A stretch of 64,000 nt of DNA from Streptomyces sp. HNM0575 (GCF_012726265.1 NZ_JAASAG010000011.1:245322-309321), one strand, 5' to 3'. Shown: positions 33,227-42,542, numbered from the stretch's first letter. Notes: generated by a model from the sequence alone, not told the origin. A program made the numbers and translations.

Positions 33227-34705
33227 TCATGTACGGCAGACATCGCGCGCCGCGGTCGTTCCGCGATACACCGGCGCCGGGTCCCCCGGCCGTTCGCCGC
33301 CGTCGGGTGCCGGGCTTTCCCCGCCCGCTGGCACCGAGGGTCTGACGGCACCGGCCCCGGCTTGGTTCCTGTCCTTGTGATCAGGGCTTCCGGAGGCGCG
33401 CGGGGTACTTCCGCCGCTCTCCGCCGTGGTGCCGCCGTCCCCGTCGCGGCCGTCCGCCCCGGCGTTCTCGCCGGGCCGTCCGCCGATCCTCACGGGGCGG
33501 TCCGCCCGCAATTGCGCGAAGAGCCGGCCGGCTTCCGGCTGGGTCAGTTCGTCGCGATTGCGGTCCAGCCTGTACGACTGCCTCGGAACGGTGAGGAATC
33601 GCACGCGGTCCTCGGGGATGTTCCGTACGCCGCGCGCGAGTTCGTACAGCTCGCCGAGGGAATCGAGCCCCGCGTCGGCGGTGAGTGCGGACGTCGCGGA
33701 ATGCAGCACGGGATAAAGCTTCGCCGGATTGAGCAGCACACCGTTGCTCCGTACTTTCTTCACGAGCGAGCCGAGGAACTCCTGCTGGCGGCTCATCCGG
33801 TCGGTGTCGCTGCCGTTGCCGAGCCCGTGCCGCGCCCGCACATAGCCGAGGGCGTCCTCGCCGCCCAGGGTCTGCCGCCCCGCGGGCAGTTCGAGCTTGG
33901 CGTCCCGGTCGTGGACCGCGCCCGGAAGGCAGACCTCGACGCCGCCCACCGTGTCGACCAGCGACTTGAAGCCGGTGAAGTCGACGACGAGGTGGTGGTC
34001 GACGCGCAGGCCCGTGAGCGTCTCGACGGTACGGATGGTGCAGGCCGCGCCGCCGCTCTGGAACGCGCTGTTGAACTGCCCGAAGCGGGGCTCGCCGCGG
34101 CCTCCGTCCGGGTCCGTGCACGCGGGGATGCCGACCATCAGATCGCGGGGGATCGAGACGCCGGTCGCGCTGCGGCGGTCGGCGGCGATGTGCAGGAGGA
34201 TCGCGGTGTCGGAGCGCTGGCCGCCCTCGTCGTGTCCGTAGGCGCTGTTGCCGCCGCGGCGGCTGTCGGAGCCGAGCAGGAGGATGTTCTCGGCTTCGCC
34301 GGTGGCGCGGTGCGGGCGCTCGTTCTCGTAGTCCTTGAGGTCGCGGGCGGTGGCGTCGTCCGTACGGATGTTGCCGTCGAGCCTGTTGTAGAGGGTCCAG
34401 CCGATGCCGGCCGCGGCGAGCACCAGCAGCGAGGCGGTGAGCGCGAGCAGTCGCAGCCAGCGTCTGCGGCGCCGGGGCGGGGGCGGGGGTGGCGTAGGTG
34501 CCGGGAGCTCCGGCGGCCGACGGCCGAGGGCGGAAGGGGAGGCGGAGGCGGAGGCGGAGGTGCGTGGGCGCGGAGGTTCCGTGGCGGCTGTGCGGTGGTG
34601 GGCGCGTGGATCGGCCGGGGCGGCCAGTGTGGCCGGTGCGGATGTCCGTGCCCGGCCGTGCCGTGTCCCTGCCGGTCTGTCCTCGTCGGTCCCGGAGTCG
34701 GTCAC
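33227..34705 (-). CDS. LCP family protein 5
   Basis: A 492-residue protein. Pro/Ala/Ser-rich cytoplasmic stretch to about residue 80 with a short Ser-Ala repeat (SASASASPS), TM (WLRLLALTASLLVLAAAGIG), LCP domain (ENILLLGSDSRRGGNSAYGH; AILLHIAADRRSATGVSIPR; HHLVVDFTGFKSLVDTVGGV; ALGYVRARHGLGNGSDTDR) and a Gly/Asp/Pro-rich tail in place of LytR_C. GTG 34705 is the start. A separate palindrome lies about 90 bp upstream. Confidence 0.9.
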   Translation of the reverse strand: MTDSGTDEDRPAGTRHGRARTSAPATLAAPADPRAHHRTAATEPPRPRTSASASASPSALGRRPPELPAPTPPPPPPRRRRRWLRLLALTASLLVLAAAGIGWTLYNRLDGNIRTDDATARDLKDYENERPHRATGEAENILLLGSDSRRGGNSAYGHDEGGQRSDTAILLHIAADRRSATGVSIPRDLMVGIPACTDPDGGRGEPRFGQFNSAFQSGGAACTIRTVETLTGLRVDHHLVVDFTGFKSLVDTVGGVEVCLPGAVHDRDAKLELPAGRQTLGGEDALGYVRARHGLGNGSDTDRMSRQQEFLGSLVKKVRSNGVLLNPAKLYPVLHSATSALTADAGLDSLGELYELARGVRNIPEDRVRFLTVPRQSYRLDRNRDELTQPEAGRLFAQLRADRPVRIGGRPGENAGADGRDGDGGTTAESGGSTPRASGSPDHKDRNQAGAGAVRPSVPAGGESPAPDGGERPGDPAPVYRGTTAARDVCRT

Positions 34706-34792
34706 GTCTGCGTCATCCCTCGTGGTCTCGGCGGCGCATGGGGACGCGTACAGGCGTGTGGGCGCCGGTCACTGAGCAGACGCCCGATACCC

Positions 34793-34806
34793 GTACAAGG
34801 TTGTAC
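34793..34806. promoter_or_regulatory. Palindrome GTACAA-GG-TTGTAC upstream of LCP 5
   Basis: A perfect 6-2-6 palindrome in the 196-bp gap between the TIGR03089 and LCP 5 genes, both on the minus strand. An AT-richer stretch rich in GATCA/TGATC words follows (34810-34860). A repressor site for LCP 5 is possible; no matching regulator is known to me. Confidence 0.35.
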
Positions 34807-34901
34807 GCAGCGCTGATCGCTGCTGATCACAACTGATTGACGTCGATCATCGCCGACCGTCCTGAGCCGGGCCGGGAGGAGAAGCGGGTCGGGAGCGCCG
34901 C

Positions 34902-35657
34902 TCAGTCGATGGTGTGGGTGACGCGCTCGTCCTCGGCGCGTTTGCCCAGGCCGGCGCTGTCGAGCCGCTCGGGATTACGGCACAGCACGACCGATCCGCC
35001 GACCGCCAACGGGGCCAGCAGCCCGGCGCTGAGTCCGTCCCAGCTGTCGTACGGGCGCAGCGAGAGCACCCGCGAACCCGCCTTCAGGCCGAGCGACTCC
35101 GCGTCCGCGAGCGCGCGCTCGACGGCCTCGCCGCCCGTGAGGGTCTCGCCGCCGGGCGGCCGGAGGAATTCGTCGCCGGGTCCGACCGGTGCGTACGGCA
35201 TGAACCGGTCGCCCTGGCCCGGCACTTCGGCCGCGTAGTCCATGAACCCCTCGGGCTGCTCACGGAAGCGCGCACCGAGCGGAAGGAGGCTCAGGGCGAC
35301 GCGCTCGCCGCCGCACGCGCGGGCCGCTTCGAGGGTGTCCGGTCCGGCGACGACGAGCGAGGCGCCGGCCGGGTCGCCCGCCATGTCGGCGACGACGCCG
35401 GCGGAGGAGCAGGCCAGCAGCCAGACGGCCGTCTGCCAGTGGGCGGGCAGCAGCAGGGCGAGCCGGTCGCCCGGCTCGGTGGCCAGCTCGTCCTGGAGCA
35501 GATTCGCCGTCTTCGCCGTCCAGTTGGCGAAGGTGGCGACGGAGAGCTCGACGCGCTCGCCGGTGGCGTCGTCGTAGAAGGTCACCAGCGGGCGCCCGGG
35601 GTCCTGGTCGAGGGCGGAACTCAGCAGGCCGGCGGGAGTGCGCGGTGAAGTGCTCAC
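34902..35657 (-). CDS. TIGR03089-family protein (truncated AMP-binding-like)
   Basis: A 251-residue protein resembling the N-terminal part of acyl-CoA synthetases: PLVTFYDDATGERVELSVAT and TANLLQDELATEPGDRLALL, then AHWQTAVWLLACSSAGVVAD. The ATP-binding P-loop and C-terminal adenylation domain are missing, which is normal for TIGR03089 and not a sign of decay. Function unknown. In M. tuberculosis the equivalent (Rv3268, by memory) is beside an LCP gene, as here, so the link with envelope assembly is old. GTG 35657 is the start. Confidence 0.85.
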   Translation of the reverse strand: MSTSPRTPAGLLSSALDQDPGRPLVTFYDDATGERVELSVATFANWTAKTANLLQDELATEPGDRLALLLPAHWQTAVWLLACSSAGVVADMAGDPAGASLVVAGPDTLEAARACGGERVALSLLPLGARFREQPEGFMDYAAEVPGQGDRFMPYAPVGPGDEFLRPPGGETLTGGEAVERALADAESLGLKAGSRVLSLRPYDSWDGLSAGLLAPLAVGGSVVLCRNPERLDSAGLGKRAEDERVTHTID

Positions 35658-35880
35658 GCGGGCAACCCTACGCGGGCGCGTGGGCCGGGCGGCACCCGAG
35701 GGTGCGGTCGTACGAAGCGCGGCCCCTGCCCGTCACGGCCCGTTCGGGAGCGTCCGTCACGGCCCGTCCGGCAGACCCGTGACCGCTGACGGAGCGTGAC
35801 AGGGGCATCGGATGGAGCATCAGCTTCGCTCCAATTTGCCCGAATAGACAGACAAGTGAGCCTATGTGCACGATCGCGTC

Positions 35881-37383
35881 ATGCGAGCACTACTAGTCAC
35901 CTCGATCGGTGCCGCGTGTGCAGGAGCTCTGCTGTTGCCGCTCGCGCCCACCGAGTCCGCCGAATCCATGCTGCACGGCAAGCGCTCGTCGTCCGGCGAG
36001 GACGCCGCACCTCCCGCCGCCCTGCGCGGTCCCGGCGGCGCGGAGCGCGGAAGCCGGATCTCCGCCGCGGACAGCGGCGGCCCGAAGATCCCGGGCAGCA
36101 CCCGGTCGCTCCCGCTGCGCTCCGGCGACGGCACCCGCGCCGGCGACAAGCTGCTCTCCGCCTGGGAGGACGACCCGTCGGGCGGAAGGCGCGTGACGTC
36201 CCGCAAGGTGAAGCCCTTCTCACTGGTGGGCGTCGTCTGGGACGACTCCTCCGCCGTACCGCCGGGACGTCTCCAGGTGCAGACGCGCGGGTCCGGCACC
36301 GCGAAGTGGTCCGCGTGGCGGACGCTCGACACCCACGGCGACGGCACCCAGGAACCCGCGGAGCACGACCGCTCGGGCAAGAAGGCAGTCGGCGCCACCG
36401 CGCCCCTGTGGACCGGCGACTCCACGGCGGTGCGCGTACGGATCGTGCCGGACCCCGCGCGCGGGACGAAGGCCGGCGGGGGCTCCTCCGACCGGAAGGC
36501 GGCGGAGACCCGGCTGCCCGAGGGCGCCCGCCTCGAACTCGTCGACCCGGGGAAGTCCGCGGGATCCGGGTCCTCGGAGTCGGGGTCCGCGGGGGCCGGT
36601 TCCGGGTCGCGGTCGGGTTCCGGCTCGCGGGCCGGGGACGGGCCAAGCGACGACGATCCCGCGAAGCGCCCCGGCGGAGTCCTCCCCGAGCTCAGCAGGG
36701 CCGATACGCGCAGTACGTACGGGGACGAGGCCGCCGACGCCACCCCCTCGGAAACGGACCGCGCAAAGGACACCCGGATCGGCCCGCGCCCGGCGATCGT
36801 CACCCGCAAGGGCTGGGGCGCGGACGAGACGCTGCGCGAGCGGGAGTTCAGCTACAGCAAGACCGTGAAGGCGGCGTTCGTGCACCACTCGGCCGAGACG
36901 AACGACTACAGCTGCGCCGACGTGCCGGGGATCATCCGGGCCGTCTACCGCTACCACGTCCAGAGCAGCCACTGGCGCGACATCGGCTACAACTTCCTCG
37001 TCGACAAGTGCGGAAAGATCTACGAGGGCCGCGCGGGCGGGATGGCCAAACCCGTGATGGGCGCCCACACCCTCGGCTTCAACGCGGACACCACCGGGAT
37101 CGCCGTGCTCGGCACGTACTCGAAGACCGCGCCGTCGAAGGCCGCCAAGGAGGCGCTGTCCAAGCTGACGGCGTGGAAGCTCGGCGTGCACGGAGTCGAC
37201 GCGTCGGCCAGGGTGACCCTGACCTCGGGCGGCGGCAGCAAGTACGAGAAGGGCAAGAAGGTGGCGTTCAACGCCGTCTCGGGACACCGGGACGGCTTCA
37301 CGACGGAGTGCCCCGGCGAAAGCCTCTACCGCGAACTCCCCGCCGTCCGCACCGAGGCGGCGCGGCTTCAGGGCAGGCGCTGA
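35881..37383 (+). CDS. Secreted PGRP-type N-acetylmuramoyl-L-alanine amidase
   Basis: From ATG 35881 a 500-residue secreted protein: signal peptide (MRALLVTSIGAACAGALLLP), a beta-rich segment of unknown role with VWDDSSAVPPGRLQVQTRGS and SAWRTLDTH, a Gly/Ser linker (SGSSESGSAGAGSGSRSGSG), then a peptidoglycan-recognition amidase domain from about residue 300. Zinc ligands are His in AAFVHHSAETND, His in AVSGHRDGF and Cys in TTECPGESLY. It cuts the bond between muramic acid and the stem peptide. GTG 35866 would add five residues before the signal. Gene context is envelope assembly. Confidence 0.92.
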   Translation: MRALLVTSIGAACAGALLLPLAPTESAESMLHGKRSSSGEDAAPPAALRGPGGAERGSRISAADSGGPKIPGSTRSLPLRSGDGTRAGDKLLSAWEDDPSGGRRVTSRKVKPFSLVGVVWDDSSAVPPGRLQVQTRGSGTAKWSAWRTLDTHGDGTQEPAEHDRSGKKAVGATAPLWTGDSTAVRVRIVPDPARGTKAGGGSSDRKAAETRLPEGARLELVDPGKSAGSGSSESGSAGAGSGSRSGSGSRAGDGPSDDDPAKRPGGVLPELSRADTRSTYGDEAADATPSETDRAKDTRIGPRPAIVTRKGWGADETLREREFSYSKTVKAAFVHHSAETNDYSCADVPGIIRAVYRYHVQSSHWRDIGYNFLVDKCGKIYEGRAGGMAKPVMGAHTLGFNADTTGIAVLGTYSKTAPSKAAKEALSKLTAWKLGVHGVDASARVTLTSGGGSKYEKGKKVAFNAVSGHRDGFTTECPGESLYRELPAVRTEAARLQGRR

Positions 37384-37429
37384 TACGGGAGTTGATACGA
37401 GAGCTGGTACGGGAACTGGTACGGGAGCG
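37382..37429 (+). repeat. 12-bp tandem repeat after the amidase stop
   Basis: Four units, GATACGGGAGTT, GATACGAGAGCT, GGTACGGGAACT and GGTACGGGAGCG, start within the amidase stop codon and run into the intergenic gap. Confidence 0.85.
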
Positions 37430-37586
37430 GCCGGGGCGCGGACGGAGCGCCCGCACGGGCCCGGCCGCCCGCCGTACCGGCCCGTGCGCCTGCGCGGCCC
37501 CGCCCCTGCCGCGTCCTGCATAAACTGGCCGCCGACCACCCCGGCTCAGGCCGCCTCCTCCACCAGTCAGGAAGCGAAGAACACCG

Positions 37587-38669
37587 GTGACAGAAGCGAT
37601 CCTCCTGGTCGGGGGCAAGGGCACCCGGCTGCGCCCGCTGACCGTGCACACACCGAAGCCGATGGTGCCGGCGGCCGGGGTCCCCTTCCTCGCCCACCAG
37701 CTGGCGAGAGCGCGGGCGGCCGGTGTGGATCACGTGGTGATGGCGACCTCCTATCTCGCGGAGGTCTTCGAGCCGTACTTCGGCGACGGCTCCCAGCTGG
37801 GACTGCACCTGGAGTACGTCACCGAGGAGGAGCCGCTCGGCACGGGCGGAGCCATCCGCAACGTCGCGCCGAGGCTGCGCGCCGCGCCCTCCGAGCCGGT
37901 CCTGATCTTCAACGGCGACATCCTCACCGGCCTCGACATCGGCGCGCTCGTCGCCACCCACACCCGCACCGGCGCCGACGTCTCCCTCCACCTCACCCGC
38001 GTCGACGACCCGCGCGCGTACGGGCTGGTGCCCACCGACGCGGACGGGCGCGTCACCGCCTTCCTGGAGAAGCCGCAGACGCCCGAGGAGATCGTCACCG
38101 ACCAGATCAACGCGGGCGCGTACGTCTTCGACCGCTCCGTCATCGACACCATCCCGGACGGGCGCCCCGTATCCGTGGAGCGCGAGACCTTCCCCGGTCT
38201 CCTCTCCGACGGCGCGCACCTTCAGGGCATGGTCGACTCCACCTACTGGCTGGACCTGGGCACGCCGCAGGCGTTCGTACGCGGCTCCGCCGACCTCGTG
38301 CTCGGCCGTGCCCCCTCGCCGGCGTTGCCCGGCCGCTGCGGCGAACACCTCGTGCTGGAGACCGCGAGCGTCGCGCCCGACGCCAAGCTGACCGGCGGCA
38401 CCGTCGTGGGCGCGGGGGCGACGGTCGGCGCCGGAGCGCGCGTCGATGGATCGACCGTGCTGGACGGCGCGGTCGTCGAAGCGGGCGCCGACGTACGTGA
38501 CTCGCTGATCGGCACCGGCGCCCGCATCGGCTCGGGTGCCGTGCTCGACGGCGCGGTCGTGGGCGACGGCGCCGTCGTCGGCGAGGACAACGAGCTGCGC
38601 GAAGGGGTCCGCGTGTGGTGCGACGCGCACATCCCGGCGGGCGCTGTGCGCTTCTCGTCCGACAGGTGA
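37587..38669 (+). CDS. NDP-sugar pyrophosphorylase, probable mannose-1-phosphate guanylyltransferase
   Basis: A 360-residue enzyme: GT-A nucleotidyltransferase domain with ILLVGGKGTRLRPLTVHTPK (about 5-24), LGTGGAIRNV (about 84), IFNGDILTG (about 110) and FLEKPQTP, followed by left-handed beta-helix hexapeptide repeats (VVGAGATVGAGARVDGSTVL onwards). This two-domain form matches the actinobacterial protein called ManC/RmlA2/ManB2. GTP and mannose-1-phosphate would give GDP-mannose; glucose-1-phosphate thymidylyltransferase is the alternative. manB and manA lie 15-20 kb to the right. GTG 37587 is the start. Confidence 0.85.
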   Translation: MTEAILLVGGKGTRLRPLTVHTPKPMVPAAGVPFLAHQLARARAAGVDHVVMATSYLAEVFEPYFGDGSQLGLHLEYVTEEEPLGTGGAIRNVAPRLRAAPSEPVLIFNGDILTGLDIGALVATHTRTGADVSLHLTRVDDPRAYGLVPTDADGRVTAFLEKPQTPEEIVTDQINAGAYVFDRSVIDTIPDGRPVSVERETFPGLLSDGAHLQGMVDSTYWLDLGTPQAFVRGSADLVLGRAPSPALPGRCGEHLVLETASVAPDAKLTGGTVVGAGATVGAGARVDGSTVLDGAVVEAGADVRDSLIGTGARIGSGAVLDGAVVGDGAVVGEDNELREGVRVWCDAHIPAGAVRFSSDR

Positions 38670-38947
38670 CACGGCAGGTGACCCGACGGGTGACACCGCC
38701 GGGGACCGATCCGCACCCCGATCCGTGACCCGCTCCGCGCCGCGATCCGCGCTGAGATCTACGCCCCGGCCGGGGATCCGGCCGGGGATCCCAGTCGCCC
38801 GGCGCGCGGCCCGGCCGTGAACTGCCCGCGCGGCGGCGGGCGTTGGCGCCCCACGGCGACCGCCCGCCGTCCCGTCGCCGGTCACCGTTCCGTCCCGCTC
38901 TGCCCCGGCCGGGCCCCCGCCCGCGCACCGCACATACGCTGTCGGGC

Positions 38948-39868
38948 GTGTCTGCCACCCGTACCGCCACCCGTACCTGGACCGCGCCCGCCTCGTACGA
39001 CCTCGGCGGCAATCTGCGCGTGCTGGGGCGCGGTCCGTACGACCCCTGCTACCGCAGCGAAGGCGGCGCGGTGTGGCGCGGGACCCGCACACCGGCGGGC
39101 CCCGCGACGCTGCGTGTGACCGCCGACGCCGCGTGCGGCGCCGTACGGGCCGAGGCCTGGGGACCCGGCGGCGACTGGTGCCTGGAACGATTGCCGGCGC
39201 TGCTCGGCGCGGACGACGACCCGTCAGCCTTCGTCCCGCACCATCCGTTGACGAGGGAGGCGCACCGGCGCCACCCGGGGCTGCGGCTGCCGCGCACCGG
39301 GCTCGTGATGGAGGCGCTGATCCCGTCGGTGCTCGAACAGAAGGTGACGACCCATGAGGCGTACCGCGCATGGCGTCTCCTCGTGCGCCGGTTCGGGGAG
39401 CGCGCGCCGGGCCCGCACCAGAACCTGTACGTGATGCCGGAACCGCGTGCCTGGTGCCGCATCCCCTCCTGGGAGTGGCACCGCGCCGGAGTCGACGGCA
39501 AGCGCTCGGCGGCCGTGATACGTGCGGCACAGCGCGCGCCGCGGCTGGAGGAGGCCGCTTCGATGGAGCTGGCGGAGGCGATGCGGCGGCTACAGCTCAT
39601 CCCGGGCGTCGGCCCGTGGACCGCGGCCGAGACCCTTCAGCGCAGCAACGGCGATCCCGACGCGCTGACCGTCGGCGATCTGCATCTGCCGCGCATCGTG
39701 GGCTACTCACTCACCGGCGCCCGGGACACCGACGACGCGGGGATGCTGGAACTGCTCGCCCCGTACGAGGGACAGCGGCACCGCGCGGCCCGGCTGATCA
39801 TGCTCGCGGGGCGGGCGCCGGCCCGGCGTCAGCCGAGGTTCCCGATCGGCGACATCGCACGGCTGTGA
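38948..39868 (+). CDS. DNA-3-methyladenine glycosylase-like HhH-GPD protein
   Basis: A 306-residue AlkA-type base-excision glycosylase. A beta-rich N-terminal domain (YDLGGNLRVLGRGPYDPCYR) precedes the helical core; VMEALIPSVLEQKVT, the helix-hairpin-helix LQLIPGVGPWTAAETLQ (about 215) and the catalytic Asp in VGDLHLPR (about 242) are present. It removes alkylated or otherwise damaged bases. GTG 38948 gives a normal N-terminus; the open frame further left lacks support. Its final codons ATC GCA CGG CTG TGA are part of a 20-bp unit tandemly repeated past the stop. Confidence 0.87.
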   Translation: MSATRTATRTWTAPASYDLGGNLRVLGRGPYDPCYRSEGGAVWRGTRTPAGPATLRVTADAACGAVRAEAWGPGGDWCLERLPALLGADDDPSAFVPHHPLTREAHRRHPGLRLPRTGLVMEALIPSVLEQKVTTHEAYRAWRLLVRRFGERAPGPHQNLYVMPEPRAWCRIPSWEWHRAGVDGKRSAAVIRAAQRAPRLEEAASMELAEAMRRLQLIPGVGPWTAAETLQRSNGDPDALTVGDLHLPRIVGYSLTGARDTDDAGMLELLAPYEGQRHRAARLIMLAGRAPARRQPRFPIGDIARL

Positions 39869-39915
39869 GACGGATCGCACGGCTGTGAGACGGGATCGCA
39901 CGGCTGTGAGACGGG
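39854..39915 (+). repeat. 20-21 bp tandem repeat spanning the glycosylase stop codon
   Basis: Three nearly perfect copies of ATCGCACGGCTGTGAGACGG lie at 39854-39873, 39874-39894 and 39895-39915. The first contains the last four sense codons and the TGA. The two later copies carry the same TGA. Confidence 0.95.
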
Positions 39916-40014
39916 GCCGGGCCGGGGCCGCCGGGCGCCTTCGACTCGGGCCGACTCCTCGGTGCCTTCGCCCTGGTGACATCCCCTCGGAACCTTCGCC
40001 CCGGTGTCGTCGCC

Positions 40015-41514
40015 TCAGCGCACCTCGGTGAAGTCGTCGCCCCGGCGCGGCGGACGCTGCCGCGGCGGCGCCGCCGCATGTCCCACGGCCACGGCGCCCA
40101 TCGGATCCCAGTCGCCGGGCAGCCGCAGCACCTCGCGCACCACGTCCCGGCAGAACATCGTCGACGACACCCACGCCGAGCCCAACTGCTCCCCGGCAAG
40201 GGCCACCAGGAAGTTCTGGATGCCCGCGCCGCACGCGACGACGAACATCTCCCGCTCCGCCGCCGAGCGCCGCTCGTCCGGGTAGTCGTGCGAACCGTCC
40301 GCGACGAGACACGGCACCACCAGGTACGGGGCGTCGCGCAGCACGTCGCCGCGCCGCACCCGCTTGGCGATGCTCTGCTCGCTCTTCCCGTCCGCCCGCA
40401 GATCCGCGGTCCACTTCTCGCGCATCGCGTCGAGCAGCTCCAGCCGCGCTTCGGGCGACTCCAGCAGTACGAAGCGCCACGGCGTCGTGTGATGCGGAGC
40501 GGGGGCCGTCACCGCGGCGTCCACGGCACGGCGTACCGCGCCGCCGTCGACCGGTTCGGAGGTGAACTCGCGGACTGTACGGCGCAGGGCGAGCGCCTCC
40601 CGTACGGCCTCGGAGGTGCCCAGCCGGAACATGTCGTGCGCGGCGTCCCGTACCAGCGCACGCGCGGTGTCCGCCACGGGCTCCGGCTCGGCCGCGCCTC
40701 CGGCGAGAGCCGTGCCTGAGTCCTGTGCTTCTCCCGCGGGTTGCGCCTCTGGCGCGGCTTCCGGTTCCGCTCCGGGCGCGCGGGGTCCGGTCGCCGCCCC
40801 CGGCACGTGCTGCGGCAGACCGCGTACGACCGCGACGGGAAAACCGTCCGCCTTGCCCTTCACCAGCTCGCCGGCCGCGGCCAGTTCGTCCCCTACGGCG
40901 GTGACGGTCACGCCGAGCGGGTTGCCGAAGGTGTCGAGCCCGCCGCGCAGGTCCTCCAGCACGCGTACGCCCGAGGCGCCGATCGCCACGTCGGTCTGTC
41001 CCTCGCGCCACGGCCGTCCGAAGGTGTCGGTGACGACGACGCCGACGTCCGCGCCGAGCGCGTCCCGCACTCCCTCGCGGATCCGCGCTGCCGACGCGTC
41101 GGGATCCTCCGGCAGCAACAGCACAGTCCCCTTGGGGGTGTTGGAGGCGTCCACGCCCGCCGCCGCCATCACGAAGCCGTGCCGGCTCTCCACGATCCGG
41201 GCGGGCCCGCGGCGTGCGACCACGCGCACGGTCTCGGCGTCGATGGCCGCTTCGCGGTCGTCCGCACGCACGATGCGGCCCTCGGCCTTGCTCACGATCT
41301 TCGATGTGACGATCAGCACGTCGCCGTCGGCGAGTCCGGCGGGGGTAGCCCCGGCACCGGTCACGTCGCCGGCCGGGCCGTTCGTCACGGCGTCGACGAT
41401 GAGCTTCACCAGGTCGTCGCCGGGGCGCACTTCGGGGATTCCCGGCAGGGCCCACACCCGGTACGCGGGTGCCGCAGCCGGGGCCGGCCGAGCTCTGCCG
41501 CCGCCCGCCGTCAT
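40015..41514 (-). CDS. fbiB: Coenzyme F420:L-glutamate ligase fused to nitroreductase domain
   Basis: A 499-residue bifunctional FbiB. The N-terminal CofE domain (ALPGIPEVRPGDDLVKLI; VLIVTSKIVSKAEGRIV; VDASNTPKGTVLLLPEDPDA; VVVTDTFGRPWREGQTDVAI) adds glutamates to F420-0; the C-terminal FMN nitroreductase-like domain (LALRRTVREFTSEPVDGGAV; APHHTTPWRFVLLES; CGAGIQNFLVALAGEQLG) reduces dehydro-F420 in actinobacteria. An Ala/Pro/Glu-rich linker (about 240-275) joins them. ATG 41514 overlaps the fbiA stop (ATGA), coupling the two steps. Confidence 0.95.
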   Translation of the reverse strand: MTAGGGRARPAPAAAPAYRVWALPGIPEVRPGDDLVKLIVDAVTNGPAGDVTGAGATPAGLADGDVLIVTSKIVSKAEGRIVRADDREAAIDAETVRVVARRGPARIVESRHGFVMAAAGVDASNTPKGTVLLLPEDPDASAARIREGVRDALGADVGVVVTDTFGRPWREGQTDVAIGASGVRVLEDLRGGLDTFGNPLGVTVTAVGDELAAAGELVKGKADGFPVAVVRGLPQHVPGAATGPRAPGAEPEAAPEAQPAGEAQDSGTALAGGAAEPEPVADTARALVRDAAHDMFRLGTSEAVREALALRRTVREFTSEPVDGGAVRRAVDAAVTAPAPHHTTPWRFVLLESPEARLELLDAMREKWTADLRADGKSEQSIAKRVRRGDVLRDAPYLVVPCLVADGSHDYPDERRSAAEREMFVVACGAGIQNFLVALAGEQLGSAWVSSTMFCRDVVREVLRLPGDWDPMGAVAVGHAAAPPRQRPPRRGDDFTEVR

Positions 41515-42542
41515 GCGCCCACCTCTTCCGCCAGCGCCAGCGCCTCACGCGCCATCGCGGCCGTCGCCTCCGTGCTCGTCATCATCAACGGGACCGCGCG
41601 GCAACGGATTCCGGCGTCCTCCACGGCCTGCGTCGAACCGGCGTCGACCGTGTCGACGAGCCAGCCGTCCAGCAGCCCGCTGCCGTAGTGCTGTGCGACC
41701 GCGGCCGCCGTGGACTCGACGCCGACCGCCGCGAGCACCTTGTCCGCCATGCCCTGTACGGGCGCGTCCCCGACGATCGGCGACAGCCCGACGACCGGCA
41801 CCCCGGCGTCGGCGATGGCCTCCCTGATCCCCGGCACGGCGAGGATCGTGCCCACGCTGACCACGGGGTTGGAGGGCGGGAAGAGGATGACGTCCGCGTC
41901 CGCGAGGGCGTCGAGCACTCCGGGCGCGGGCTTCGCGTTCTCGGCGCCCACCGGCACCACCGCGTGTGCGTCGACGGAGGCACGCAGCCGCACCCAGTAC
42001 TCCTGGAAGTGCACGGCCTTGCGGCTGTCGCCACCGGAGCCGCTGCCGGAGCCCGTGCCGCCGCCGGAACCCGGCGCGGCGCCTGCCGTCCCCTCCAGGT
42101 CCGCCGTGTCGATCAGCACGTGCGTCTCGACCCGGTCGTCCGTCATCGGCAGCAGCGTCACCCCGGGCTGCCAGCGCGAGCACAGAGCCTCGGTGACGGC
42201 GCTGAGCGGGTATCCGGCGCTCATCATCTGCGTACGGACGATATGGGTCGCGAAGTCGCGGTCGCCGAGCCCGAACCACTCGGGGCCGACGCCGTACGCC
42301 GCCAACTCCTCCTTCACCGCGAAGGATTCGCCGGCCCGGCCCCAGCCCTGCTCCTCGTGGATGCCGCCGCCGAGCGTGTACATCACGGTGTCGAGGTCGG
42401 GGCAGACCTTCAGCCCGAAGAGATGGATGTCGTCACCGGTGTTGCCGATGACGGTGACGTCCGCGTCGGGCACCGCCGACTTCAGCCCGCGCAGAAATCG
42501 GGCACCACCGATGCCCCCGGCCAGAACCACGATCCGCTCCAT
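41511..42542 (-). CDS. fbiA: 2-phospho-L-lactate / phosphoenolpyruvate transferase of F420 synthesis
   Basis: CofD/FbiA joins the activated 3-carbon acid to the deazaflavin Fo, giving (dehydro-)F420-0. The 343-residue protein starts with VVLAGGIGGARFLRGL (about 5-20), then VIGNTGDDIHLFGLKVCPDL (about 31), VMYTLGGG and VILFPPSNPVVSVGTILAVP (about 222). A Gly/Ser insertion (GSGGGTGSGSGSGGDS, about 158-173) lies in a loop. In actinobacteria the donor is now thought to be phosphoenolpyruvate-derived. First gene of fbiA-fbiB. Confidence 0.95.
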   Translation of the reverse strand: MERIVVLAGGIGGARFLRGLKSAVPDADVTVIGNTGDDIHLFGLKVCPDLDTVMYTLGGGIHEEQGWGRAGESFAVKEELAAYGVGPEWFGLGDRDFATHIVRTQMMSAGYPLSAVTEALCSRWQPGVTLLPMTDDRVETHVLIDTADLEGTAGAAPGSGGGTGSGSGSGGDSRKAVHFQEYWVRLRASVDAHAVVPVGAENAKPAPGVLDALADADVILFPPSNPVVSVGTILAVPGIREAIADAGVPVVGLSPIVGDAPVQGMADKVLAAVGVESTAAAVAQHYGSGLLDGWLVDTVDAGSTQAVEDAGIRCRAVPLMMTSTEATAAMAREALALAEEVGA

